Assembly: GCA_035533335.1 (NCBI GenBank)
Contig: DATLUC010000132.1
Coordinates: 1 to 52,530, forward strand
Direction of reading: 5' to 3'
Length of the DNA: 52,530 bases
Source: DATKSS01 sp035533335
Lineage (GTDB): Bacteria > Chloroflexota > Dormibacteria > Dormibacterales > Dormibacteraceae
The translations under genes and the position numbers were made by a program. This document shows, one piece after another, positions 16,691-24,715 of this stretch (positions within the stretch are counted from its first letter, which is position 1; every line of letters begins with the position of its first letter). Below the pieces are notes generated by a model. That model did no database searches and was not told where the DNA came from. It saw only the letters and a list, made by a program, of their open reading frames with translations.

Positions 16691-16981
16691 ATGAGCCTGA
16701 CCGACCTGCTTCTCATCGCGGCGCTGATCGCCTTCGTCCTTGCAGCCGTGGGCTGGGGCTTCAAGAAGATCGACCTGATCGCGATCGGCCTGGCCCTGTG
16801 GTCCCTGGAAGAGCTGCTCGGCCGTCTTTCGAGCCTCAACCTCAGCACCATCCTCCTGATCCTTGCCTTCATCGCGTTCGTCCTCGCCGCGATCGGCTGG
16901 AAGTACAAGAAGGTGGGGCTGCTCGGCGTGGGCCTTGCCCTGTGGGTGGCCTCGATCCTGGTCCCGCTGTTCGTCAAGTAG
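16691..16981 (+). CDS. Small membrane protein made of two near-identical halves
   Basis: 96 residues. Two tandem copies of the pattern LLLIAxxIAFVLAAxGWxxKKxxLxxxGLALW, the first at about 6-38 and the second at about 54-86, separated by EELLGRLSSLNLST. Each copy is a pair of membrane helices joined by a KK loop, so four helices in total. Internal duplication of a two-helix unit is direct from sequence. Function unknown. It is downstream of the YCII gene (24 bases) on the same strand. Confidence 0.7.
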   Translation: MSLTDLLLIAALIAFVLAAVGWGFKKIDLIAIGLALWSLEELLGRLSSLNLSTILLILAFIAFVLAAIGWKYKKVGLLGVGLALWVASILVPLFVK

Positions 16982-16982
16982 G

Positions 16983-17786
16983 TCAGCGGGCGGCCGGCAC
17001 ACGCGCCGCGCCGCCACCGGTGAGGCGCGCGGCGACGACGACCGGGATGATCGTGACCAGGATCACGAAGGAAACGACCACGTTCACCTCCGGCAGCAGC
17101 ACTCCATGGCGGATCTGGCCGAAGATCCAGATCGGCAGCGTGGACTGGGCACCCGCGGTGAACGTCGTGACGATCACCTCGTCGAAGGACAGCGCGAAGG
17201 CGAGCATGCAACCGGCCACCACCGACGTCGAGATGAGCGGGAGCGTGATGTCGCGAAAGGTCTGAAAGCCGTTGGCGCCGAGGTCCATGGCGGCCTCGAC
17301 CAGGGAGCCCTGGGTGCGGCGCAGGCGGGCGAGCACGTTGTTGTAGACGACGACGATGCAGAAGGTCGTGTGGCCGATCACGATCGTCCAGGTCGAAAGC
17401 GAGACGCCGCTGAAGCTGAAGAAAGCGTTCAGCGCGATGCCGGTGATGATGCCGGGCAGGGCGAGCGGGAGGATGAAGAGAAGGCTGACCGCCTCCCGGC
17501 CGAAGAAGGGAGTGCGGTGGATGGCGAAGGCCGCGCACGACCCCAGCAGCAGTGCGATCGCGGTCGCCACGAGGCCGACCTGGAGCGACAGCCCGAAGGC
17601 CGTGCGCACGTTCTCGTCGTTCCACGTCGCGGTGAACCACTTCAACGTCAAGCCTGGGATGGGCCAGCTCTCTATGTTCGAGCTGTTGAACGCATAGAAG
17701 AAGATCAGGAGGATTGGAAAGAAGAGAAACATCAGGATCAGCGCGGACCATGCCCACAGCCCGACCCGCGTCCAGGTTCCCTCCAC
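16983..17786 (-). CDS. potC: Polyamine ABC transporter permease PotC-like
   Basis: 267 residues, six predicted helices, with the EAA loop of binding-protein-dependent permeases (LVEAAMDLGANGFQTFRDITLPLI, about residues 165-185). It is the last gene of the operon; PotB ends 2 bases upstream. It should form the channel together with PotB, driven by the PotA ATPase. Annotation as PotC rather than PotI or YdcV is by order and length only. Confidence 0.9.
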   Translation of the reverse strand: MEGTWTRVGLWAWSALILMFLFFPILLIFFYAFNSSNIESWPIPGLTLKWFTATWNDENVRTAFGLSLQVGLVATAIALLLGSCAAFAIHRTPFFGREAVSLLFILPLALPGIITGIALNAFFSFSGVSLSTWTIVIGHTTFCIVVVYNNVLARLRRTQGSLVEAAMDLGANGFQTFRDITLPLISTSVVAGCMLAFALSFDEVIVTTFTAGAQSTLPIWIFGQIRHGVLLPEVNVVVSFVILVTIIPVVVAARLTGGGAARVPAAR

Positions 17787-17788
17787 GA

Positions 17789-18703
17789 CTACAGGGCCTC
17801 GAATGCGCCGAGGCGCTGCGCGACGGTCAGGTAAACGGTCATCACCGCGACCGGCACCATGGTCAGGGCCGCCGCGAATGGCACGTTGTTGGCGATGCCG
17901 ATGTTCGCGTAGACGACGTTGCCGATGAAGTTCGAGCTCGCCCCGCCGATCAAGATCGGGGTGATGTAGTCGCCCAGCGTCAGCGAGAAGGTGAAGATCG
18001 AGCCGGCGACGACGCCGGGCAGCACCAGGGGCAGGACGACGTCACGCACCGTGCGCCACCGGCGCGCTCCCAGGTCGGCCGCCGCCTCGAGCAAGGATTC
18101 GGGCAGCCGCTCCAGCGCCGTGTAGACCGGGATGATCATGAAGGGCAGCCAGATATACGAGAAGACCAGCCACATCGCGACGTTGGTGTACCCGATGTTG
18201 GCCGCCGGCAGGCCCGCCTTCTGGAGGCTCCAGTTGAGCACCCCGTCGTGATTGAGGATGAGGATCCAGGCGTACACGCGGGCGAGGTAGCTCGCCCACA
18301 GGGGTAGCAACACAGCCGCGAACATGATCGTCTGGACCCGGCGCGACGCGACCCGGGCCATGAAGTAGGCGAATGGGAAGGCCAGGGCCGCGTCGGTCAG
18401 GGTGACCAGTCCCGCGATGAGGACAGTGCGGCCGATGATCCTCCAGTAGGTGGGGTCCGTCAGGATGATCCGGAAGTTGTCGAGGTTCCAGGACTCCACC
18501 ACCTGGGTCGTGAACGGATCGATCGTCCAGAAGGCCGAGATCAGCAGCAGGCCGAGCGCTGCCAGGTAGACGAAGACGAACCAGCCGAGCGGCGGGGTCA
18601 GCAGAAGGACCGGCCGCAACCACGGAAGGCGCCAGAACAGTGCCTGGAAGGGGGCGGCCCCTCCTCCCTTCGAGGGGGGCCGCCTCGCCGCCTTTACGGA
18701 CAA
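17789..18703 (-). CDS. potB: Polyamine ABC transporter permease PotB-like
   Basis: 304 residues with six hydrophobic helices and an EAA loop (LLEAAADLGARRWRTVRDVVLPLVLPG). The N-terminus carries a basic, proline-rich extension before the first helix. The gene starts 7 bases after the binding-protein gene stop and ends 2 bases before potC, so it is translationally linked to both. Confidence 0.9.
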   Translation of the reverse strand: MSVKAARRPPSKGGGAAPFQALFWRLPWLRPVLLLTPPLGWFVFVYLAALGLLLISAFWTIDPFTTQVVESWNLDNFRIILTDPTYWRIIGRTVLIAGLVTLTDAALAFPFAYFMARVASRRVQTIMFAAVLLPLWASYLARVYAWILILNHDGVLNWSLQKAGLPAANIGYTNVAMWLVFSYIWLPFMIIPVYTALERLPESLLEAAADLGARRWRTVRDVVLPLVLPGVVAGSIFTFSLTLGDYITPILIGGASSNFIGNVVYANIGIANNVPFAAALTMVPVAVMTVYLTVAQRLGAFEAL

Positions 18704-18710
18704 GCGGTCC

Positions 18711-19913
18711 CTAGCCTTTGATCGCGGTCCAGGCCGAGACCCACTGGTCGTACGGAACGCAGTTCTGGCTGCCGTTGTCGCAGGTGGCCAGCGGGGTCTT
18801 CCAGAACTTGATGGTGTTGAAGTACGAAGCGCCGGTCTCGTCGGCGTGGTACTGGTGGCAGGAGCCTGACTGCAGGGCGTCCATCTCGGCGCACGCCTTG
18901 CTGTTGACCGGGGTCTCTCCGAAGGACAGGGCCTGCATCGCCTGGACGTGCGCGGTGCTCACCCACTGCACCCACTTGTAAGCGCAGTTGGGGTGAGGCG
19001 CCTTGGTCGCCATCATCCAAGTGTCCGCCCAGCCGGTGGCGCCCTCTTGCGGGATGGTCTCGTCGACGGGCGCGCCCGCCGCCTTGAGCTGGATCGTCTG
19101 GTAGGGCCACGCAGCGCCGACTGTGACGTCGCCGTTCTGGAACAGGCTGATCTCATCGGTCGCAAGGGCCCAGTAGTGCTTGATCAGCGGCTGCTGCTGC
19201 TTGAGCAGCGCGACGGTCGCGTCGAACTGCTTCTGGGTGAGCTCGTACGGGTCGGTGATGCCCAGGCTCGGCTGGGTCTTGCTCAGGTAAAGAGCCGCAT
19301 CCGCGATCTGGATCGGGTTGTCGGGCACCGTGACCAGGCCCGTGTTGGCCTTGTCGTAGATGACGCTCCAGCTGGTCGGCGCGGTGGGGAACTTCTGGGT
19401 GTTGTAGAGCAGCGTGTTGGGACCCCACTGCAGGGAGATGCCGTAGTGGACGCCGCTGATGGTGTTGTAGGGCGGTGACTGGAAGTACGCCTGGAAGTTC
19501 TTCCAGTCGGGGATGAGGTCCGTGTTCATCGGCTTGACGTCGCCGCCATAGATCAGGCGCAGGTCGGCGTCACCCGAGGCGGAGACCATGTCCCACTGCC
19601 CGCCACCGCCGTCCTTCATCAGGCTCACCATCTCGTCGGATGAGCCGGCTGGATGCAGGTTGAGCTTGCAGCCGGTTGCCGCCGTGAACGGGTCGGCCCA
19701 CGACTTGTCCGCGTACCCGTCCCAGAGGACCAAGTTGAGCTGGCCCTCGCCTGCCCCGACCGATGTCGGCGGCTTCATGGTCGCGGTCGGCGGCTGCGCC
19801 TGGGTCGACCCCGTCGGAGTGTTGCTCGAACCGCATGCGGTGATGGCCACGACGACTGACGCGCCCAGGCATGCCAATCGCCAAAAGCTCTTCCGCCCTT
19901 CTGCTGAACTCAT
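18711..19913 (-). CDS. potD: Polyamine-binding lipoprotein PotD/PotF-like
   Basis: 400 residues from ATG 19913, with a purine-rich GGAGAG ribosome-binding site in the end of potA. A lipoprotein signal (LACLGASVVVAITAC) gives a lipobox ITAC. The mature part has the fold of family 1 solute-binding proteins: LNLVLWDGYADKSWADPF, the SSDEMVSLMKDGGGGQWDMVSASGDADLRLI loop, LIPDW and YGISLQWGPNTLLYN. Function is to bind spermidine or putrescine outside the membrane and deliver it to PotBC. The exact ligand cannot be fixed, and GABA or other cationic amines are possible. Confidence 0.9.
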   Translation of the reverse strand: MSSAEGRKSFWRLACLGASVVVAITACGSSNTPTGSTQAQPPTATMKPPTSVGAGEGQLNLVLWDGYADKSWADPFTAATGCKLNLHPAGSSDEMVSLMKDGGGGQWDMVSASGDADLRLIYGGDVKPMNTDLIPDWKNFQAYFQSPPYNTISGVHYGISLQWGPNTLLYNTQKFPTAPTSWSVIYDKANTGLVTVPDNPIQIADAALYLSKTQPSLGITDPYELTQKQFDATVALLKQQQPLIKHYWALATDEISLFQNGDVTVGAAWPYQTIQLKAAGAPVDETIPQEGATGWADTWMMATKAPHPNCAYKWVQWVSTAHVQAMQALSFGETPVNSKACAEMDALQSGSCHQYHADETGASYFNTIKFWKTPLATCDNGSQNCVPYDQWVSAWTAIKG

Positions 19914-19920
19914 GGTCTTC

Positions 19921-20949
19921 CTATCTCTCCTTGCTCTCGAGCACGAACGTGTGGTCATTGGTCCAGGCCAGCCTCACGGCCCGGCCCTGGAGGTCCTGGG
20001 CATCGCCCGGGGCGTCCATATTTTGGCGTACAGCGACCAGCTGCTCGCCCCGGCCCAGTCTGACCACGTACCGGGTCGACATCCCGACGTAGACGACCTC
20101 CTCGACCGTCCCCTGCTCCACCGTCATGTCAGGGTCGGCCCGATCCCCCTCGGCGAGGATCCGGATCTTCTCGGGGCGCACCACGAATCGCACCCCGTCG
20201 CGTGAGAGCACGTTCGAGATCCCGATGAAGCCGGCCACGAACTCGGTCGCGGGGCGCTCATACACGTCGACCGGCGAGCCGATCTGCTCGATGCGGCCGT
20301 TCGACATCACCGCCATCCGGTCGCTCATCGTGAGCGCCTCCTCCTGGTCGTGGGTGACGTAGATGAACGTGATCCCGACCTCCTTTTGGATCTGCTTCAG
20401 CTCGATCTGCATCTCCTGGCGCAGCTTGAGGTCGAGGGCGCCCAGGGGCTCGTCGAGCAGAAGCACCTCGGGTTGGTTGATCACGGCTCGCGCCAGCGCG
20501 ACGCGCTGACGCTGGCCCCCCGAGAGTTGGTTGGGCTTGCGGTTCTCGAGCCCGGAGAGCCGGACCATCTGCACGGCACGCTGGACCCGCTTCTTGCGCT
20601 CGGTGCCCGGCACGCGCTTGATGCGCAGGCCGTAGCCGATGTTCTCTCCGACGGTCATGTGCGGGAAGAGGGCGTAGTCCTGGAACACGGTGTTGGTGTC
20701 ACGCATGTGCGGCGGCATCGTGGTCACATCTCGACCGCCGAGCTCGATCCGCCCCGAGTCGGGCCTCTCGAAGCCCGCGATCATGCGCAGCAGGGTGGTC
20801 TTGCCCGAGCCCGAAGGGCCGAGGAGCGTGAAGAACTCACCCTCGACGATGGTGAGGTCCACCCCCGCCACCGCGACCACCTGTCCGTAGTTCTTCCGGA
20901 CGCCCAGCAGCCTGAGCGCCGGCTTGCTTTCAGTTGCCGTGGCCGCCAA
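19921..20949 (-). CDS. potA: Polyamine ABC transporter ATPase PotA-like
   Basis: 342 residues. Walker A GPSGSGKTT (about 44-52), Q-loop region, signature LSGGQRQRVALARA, Walker B VLLLDEPLGALD and H-loop THDQEEAL. A C-terminal TOBE-like OB-fold domain (about 235-342) is present, as in PotA and other CUT1/MOI-type ATPases. It starts 1 base after the aldehyde dehydrogenase stop, so it belongs to the same operon. Confidence 0.92.
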   Translation of the reverse strand: MAATATESKPALRLLGVRKNYGQVVAVAGVDLTIVEGEFFTLLGPSGSGKTTLLRMIAGFERPDSGRIELGGRDVTTMPPHMRDTNTVFQDYALFPHMTVGENIGYGLRIKRVPGTERKKRVQRAVQMVRLSGLENRKPNQLSGGQRQRVALARAVINQPEVLLLDEPLGALDLKLRQEMQIELKQIQKEVGITFIYVTHDQEEALTMSDRMAVMSNGRIEQIGSPVDVYERPATEFVAGFIGISNVLSRDGVRFVVRPEKIRILAEGDRADPDMTVEQGTVEEVVYVGMSTRYVVRLGRGEQLVAVRQNMDAPGDAQDLQGRAVRLAWTNDHTFVLESKER

Positions 20950-20950
20950 C

Positions 20951-22393
20951 TCAGTCCAGGGACGCCATCACGTGCTTGATCTGCGTGTACTCCTCGAGGG
21001 AGTAGATCGACATGTCCTTGCCGTAGCCGCTCTGCTTGTAACCGCCGTGCGGCATCTCGTTGACGAGCGGGATGTGGGTGTTGATCCAGACGGTGCCGAA
21101 CTGGAGCCGGCGCGCCATGCGCAGCGCGCGGCCGACGTCGCGCGTCCAGACCGAGGCGGCCAGGCCGTAGTCGACACTGTTGGCCCACTGCAGAGCCTGG
21201 TCTTCGTCGCTGAAGCGCTGCACGGTGACCACCGGGCCGAACACCTCGCGGTTCACGATCTCGGCGTCAGGACCCGAAGGCACCACGACCGTGGGCTGGT
21301 ACCACGAACCGGCCTTCTTGATCCGCGCGCCGCCGGTCAGGACCTCGCCGCCCGCTCTGCGGGCGCGGTCGACGAAGCCGGACACGCGCTCGGCCTGCTC
21401 CTCGGACACCAGGGGGCCCATCTCGGTGTCCTCCGCCATCGGGTCGCCCACCTTGAGGCCGCTGACGGCCGGCACGAGGTCGGCCATCAAGTTGTCGTAG
21501 ATCTTCGGCCCGGCGATGACGCGGGTGGCGGCAGTGCAGTCCTGGCCTGCGTTGAAGAAGCCGCCGATCTTGATCCACTCGACGACCTTCTCCAGGTCGG
21601 CGTCGTCAAACACGACCACCGGCGCTTTGCCGCCCAGCTCCAGGTGCACCCGCTTGAGCGTCGCGGCCGCCGCGCGGGCGACCTCCTTGCCGGTCGCCAC
21701 GTCGCCGGTCAACGAGACCATCGCCACTCCGGGGTGCCGGACGAGGCCTGCTCCGACCGGCTCGCCGTCGCCCGTGATGACGTTGAGCACGCCGGGCGGC
21801 AGGACGTCGGCGGCGAGCTCGGCGAACCGGAGCGCGGTGAGCGGGGTCCACTCGGAAGGCTTCAGGACGACCGTGTTGCCGGCCGCGAGGGCGGGCGCCA
21901 CCTTCCAGGCGGCCATCATCAGCGGGTAGTTCCAGGGCGCGATCGACCCGACCACGCCGAGGGACTCGCGCCGCAGGATGCTCGTGAAGCCGGACATGTA
22001 CTCGCCCGCAGCCCTTCCCTCGAGCAGGCGCGCGGCGCCGGCGAAGAAGCGGAAACAGTCGGCGATGGGGGGGATCTCCTCGGACTTGGTCGGGGCCAGC
22101 GGCTTGCCCACGTTCTGCGATTCGATGCCTGCCAGCTCGTCGCCGTTGGCCTCGATCGCCTCGGCGAGCTTGATCAAGCGCTCGCTACGGTCTCTAGGAG
22201 TGCTGTCGAACCAGACCTCGTCGTACGCCTTGCGCGCCGCGGCGACCGCGCGCTCGACGTCGTGCTCGGTGCCTTTGGGCACGTGGGCGATCACCTTGCC
22301 CGTGGCCGGGTTGATGATCTCCTGCTCGGCTCCCTCGCCGGGCGTCCACTTGCCGTCGATGAACATCTCGTGGCGTCGAAGCGTCGTGCTCAT
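20951..22393 (-). CDS. Aldehyde dehydrogenase, probably gamma-aminobutyraldehyde dehydrogenase
   Basis: 480 residues from ATG 22393 with AAGGAGG ahead; the frame is open further upstream but without a ribosome-binding site. Signatures: NYPLMMA, the ELGGKAPVVVFDDADLE glutamate (general base) and NAGQDCTAATRV, the catalytic Cys. NAD-dependent oxidation of an amino-aldehyde to the acid fits its place between gabT and potA: 4-aminobutanal to GABA (PatD-like). Betaine aldehyde is an alternative substrate for this subfamily. Confidence 0.88.
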   Translation of the reverse strand: MSTTLRRHEMFIDGKWTPGEGAEQEIINPATGKVIAHVPKGTEHDVERAVAAARKAYDEVWFDSTPRDRSERLIKLAEAIEANGDELAGIESQNVGKPLAPTKSEEIPPIADCFRFFAGAARLLEGRAAGEYMSGFTSILRRESLGVVGSIAPWNYPLMMAAWKVAPALAAGNTVVLKPSEWTPLTALRFAELAADVLPPGVLNVITGDGEPVGAGLVRHPGVAMVSLTGDVATGKEVARAAAATLKRVHLELGGKAPVVVFDDADLEKVVEWIKIGGFFNAGQDCTAATRVIAGPKIYDNLMADLVPAVSGLKVGDPMAEDTEMGPLVSEEQAERVSGFVDRARRAGGEVLTGGARIKKAGSWYQPTVVVPSGPDAEIVNREVFGPVVTVQRFSDEDQALQWANSVDYGLAASVWTRDVGRALRMARRLQFGTVWINTHIPLVNEMPHGGYKQSGYGKDMSIYSLEEYTQIKHVMASLD

Positions 22394-22418
22394 GGCTCCC
22401 TCCTTGCCCTCACCGTGT

Positions 22419-23717
22419 TTACCCGGCCGCGACTTCTCCGACCGCCGCGCCCAGGATGTCCAGCCCTTCGTCGAGTTGCTCATCCGGGATGGTCAGCGGC
22501 ATCAGCGTGCGGATCACGTTGTGATGCAGGCCGGCCCGCAGGATGATGAGTCCCTTTTCGCGAGCGGCGACCATCACCTTGGCCGTCTCCTTGTCCGCCG
22601 GCGTCTTGTCGGTGCGATCGCGCACCAGCTCCATGCCGGCCATCGCGCCCATGACTCGAACGTCACCGATCAGGTCGTGCTCGGCAGCCCAGCTCTGCAT
22701 GCGCTCCTCGAGGACCGAGCCGATGCGCGCCGCGCGCTCGGGCAGCTTTTCGTCGCGCATTACGTCCATCACGGCGAGGGCCGCCGCGCACGCGACCGGG
22801 TTGCCTCCGTAGGTCCCGCCCAGCCCTCCGGGGTCGGGGGCGTCCATCACCTCGGCGCGGCCGACCACCCCCGACAGCGGGAAGCCGGCGGCCAGGCTCT
22901 TGGCGACGGTGACCAGGTCGGGCTTGACGCCCGAGTGCTCGATCGCGAAGAACTTGCCGGTGCGTCCGAAGCCGGTCTGGATCTCGTCGACGATGAGCAG
23001 GATCCCGTGGCGATCGCAGATCTCGCGAAGCCTCTGCAAGAACTCGGCCGGGGCAGGCACGAATCCGCCCTCGCCGAGCACCGGTTCGATGATCACCGCC
23101 GCGACGCGGTCGGCCGAGACCTCGCAGTCGAAGATGCTCTGCAGAGCTGCGAGCGCGCGCCCCGTGTCCCAGCCGCGGTACTCATACGGGAAGGGAGCCT
23201 GGTAGATCTCACCGGCGTAGGGCCCGAAGTTCTGCTTGTACGGGCTCACCGATCCGGTGAGGCTCAGGGCCAGGAGCGTGCGGCCATGGAAGCTGCCGCG
23301 GAAGCTGATCACCGCCGAGCGGCGGGTGTGCGCCCGGGCGATCTTAACCGCGTTCTCCACTGCTTCGGCGCCGGTGCTGAAGAAGATCGCTTTCTTCGGC
23401 CCGTCCAGGGGCGCGACCTCGCACAGCCGCTCGGCCAGGCGCAGGTACGACTCGTACATGACCACTTGGAAAGAGGTATGGGTGGCGCGCTCGAGCTGGG
23501 CCCGCACCGCCTCCATCACCCGGGGGTGGCCGTGGCCGACGTTCATCACGCCGATCCCGCCCGCGAAGTCGATGTAGCGGTGCCCGTTGACGTCCCAGAG
23601 CTCAGCCCCGCTGGCCCGGTCGGCCACCAGCGGATGGGCGGTCGTGATGCCGCGCGGGACGTATCGGGCCCTGAGCTCGGCCAGCTCGGTGTCAGTGGAG
23701 CGCTCGGTGGCTGACAA
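22419..23717 (-). CDS. gabT: 4-aminobutyrate aminotransferase (GabT-like)
   Basis: About 432 residues if started at TTG 23717 (LSATERSTDTELAELRARYVP). The frame stays open to 23840, but that would overlap the divergent kinase gene by 89 bases. Class III aminotransferase features: DVNGHRYIDFAGGIGVMNVGHGHPRV, FFSTGAEAVENAVKIAR (PLP phosphate site), LLIVDEIQTGFGRTG (Asp for the pyridine N) and the Schiff-base lysine in VTVAKSLAAGFPLS. It transfers the amino group of GABA to 2-oxoglutarate, giving succinate semialdehyde. It is the first gene of the operon with the dehydrogenase and pot genes. Confidence 0.9.
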   Translation of the reverse strand: MSATERSTDTELAELRARYVPRGITTAHPLVADRASGAELWDVNGHRYIDFAGGIGVMNVGHGHPRVMEAVRAQLERATHTSFQVVMYESYLRLAERLCEVAPLDGPKKAIFFSTGAEAVENAVKIARAHTRRSAVISFRGSFHGRTLLALSLTGSVSPYKQNFGPYAGEIYQAPFPYEYRGWDTGRALAALQSIFDCEVSADRVAAVIIEPVLGEGGFVPAPAEFLQRLREICDRHGILLIVDEIQTGFGRTGKFFAIEHSGVKPDLVTVAKSLAAGFPLSGVVGRAEVMDAPDPGGLGGTYGGNPVACAAALAVMDVMRDEKLPERAARIGSVLEERMQSWAAEHDLIGDVRVMGAMAGMELVRDRTDKTPADKETAKVMVAAREKGLIILRAGLHHNVIRTLMPLTIPDEQLDEGLDILGAAVGEVAAG

Positions 23718-23737
23718 TGCCGCCCCATTCAAGCAGA

Positions 23738-23743
23738 TACCAT
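23738..23743 (+). promoter_or_regulatory. -10 element for a leaderless kinase transcript
   Basis: TACCAT matches TANNNT and ends 8 nt before the GTG start at 23752. The position supports GTG 23752 as the real start and a leaderless message. The divergent gabT promoter must overlap this region. Confidence 0.4.
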
Positions 23744-23751
23744 CCGCGATT

Positions 23752-24639
23752 GTGGACGCCGCGGCCCAGGCCGTAGAACGACTCTGGCCCGGACGGCGCC
23801 AGGCGGTCGTCCCGCTCGACGGTGGGATCACCAACCGCAACTACAAGGTCACGGTCGACGGGTCGGCCTACGTGCTGCGGATGGGGGGCGTGAGGACCGA
23901 GCTCTTAGGGATCGACCGCGCCGTCGAGCACGCGGCGAGCTTGCGCGCAGAGGAAATCGGGATCGGGCCGGCGGTGATCGCCTTCGTGCAATCGGAAGGC
24001 TGGCTCGTGACCCGGTTCATCGAGGGCAGGCGAATCCCTCCGGACGAGATGCGCGAGCCGAAAGAGCTGGGCCGGGTCGCCGCCGCGTTGCGCAAGATCC
24101 ACTCGGCGCCCGCCATCCCCGGGCGTTTCGACGCGCATGCCGTGGTCGACGACTACCGGGCCAAGGCCGAGAGCTTCGGCGCGAGCATCCCGGCCGAGTT
24201 CGCGGCGGCACGGCAGGTGTCGCAGCAAATCAGATCGGCGCGCGGCCCCCAGCCCCTGGTCCCGTGCCACAACGACCTGCTCAACGCGAACTTCCTGGAC
24301 GATGGCGAGGTCCGGATCGTGGACTGGGAATACGCCGGGATGGGCGACCGCTTCTTCGACCTCGCCAACCTTTCCGTGAATCACGAGTTCTCGGTTGCCG
24401 ACGATCGAAGGTTGCTGTCTGAATACTTCGGGGCCGCGGAAGAGCGCGACCTCGCTTCGCTGCGACTGATGCGGTTCATGTCCGACTTTCGCGAGGCGAT
24501 GTGGGGGGTGCTCCAGAGCGGGATCTCGGAGCTGGATTTCGACTTCACCGGCTATGCGGCCCAACACTTCGAGCGCATGGAACACACGGCGTCAGACCCC
24601 GCCTTCGGTGATTACCTACGGACCGTGATACCGGGCTGA
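23752..24639 (+). CDS. Choline/aminoglycoside-kinase-like phosphotransferase
   Basis: 295 residues from GTG 23752, where the first conserved element (QAVVPLDGGITNRNYKVTV) is at the usual distance from the start. The catalytic loop PCHNDLLNANFL and the metal-binding VDWEYAGMGDRFFDLANL are intact, and the order and spacing are those of the choline/ethanolamine kinase group. The enzyme should phosphorylate a small alcohol with ATP in the cytosol. Substrate unknown; the neighbouring dimethylglycine-dehydrogenase-like gene makes a choline-related compound plausible. Confidence 0.85.
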   Translation: MDAAAQAVERLWPGRRQAVVPLDGGITNRNYKVTVDGSAYVLRMGGVRTELLGIDRAVEHAASLRAEEIGIGPAVIAFVQSEGWLVTRFIEGRRIPPDEMREPKELGRVAAALRKIHSAPAIPGRFDAHAVVDDYRAKAESFGASIPAEFAAARQVSQQIRSARGPQPLVPCHNDLLNANFLDDGEVRIVDWEYAGMGDRFFDLANLSVNHEFSVADDRRLLSEYFGAAEERDLASLRLMRFMSDFREAMWGVLQSGISELDFDFTGYAAQHFERMEHTASDPAFGDYLRTVIPG

Positions 24640-24715
24640 GCCCCACCACTTCCCCAGATGTCTCGCCCCAGCCGGCCCTGCGGGCCACCGTTCCTACTAC
24701 CGGGAAGGGAGAGCT

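Noticed and set aside
20924..22546. A 540-codon plus-strand frame opposite the aldehyde dehydrogenase.
   Set aside because: It is a shadow of the GC-rich dehydrogenase gene, with low-complexity Arg/Asp/His content and no domain.
24640..24715. GGCCC/GGGCC hairpin between the kinase-like gene and the FAD-GcvT gene.
   Set aside because: Only five base pairs and no T-run; too weak to call a terminator.
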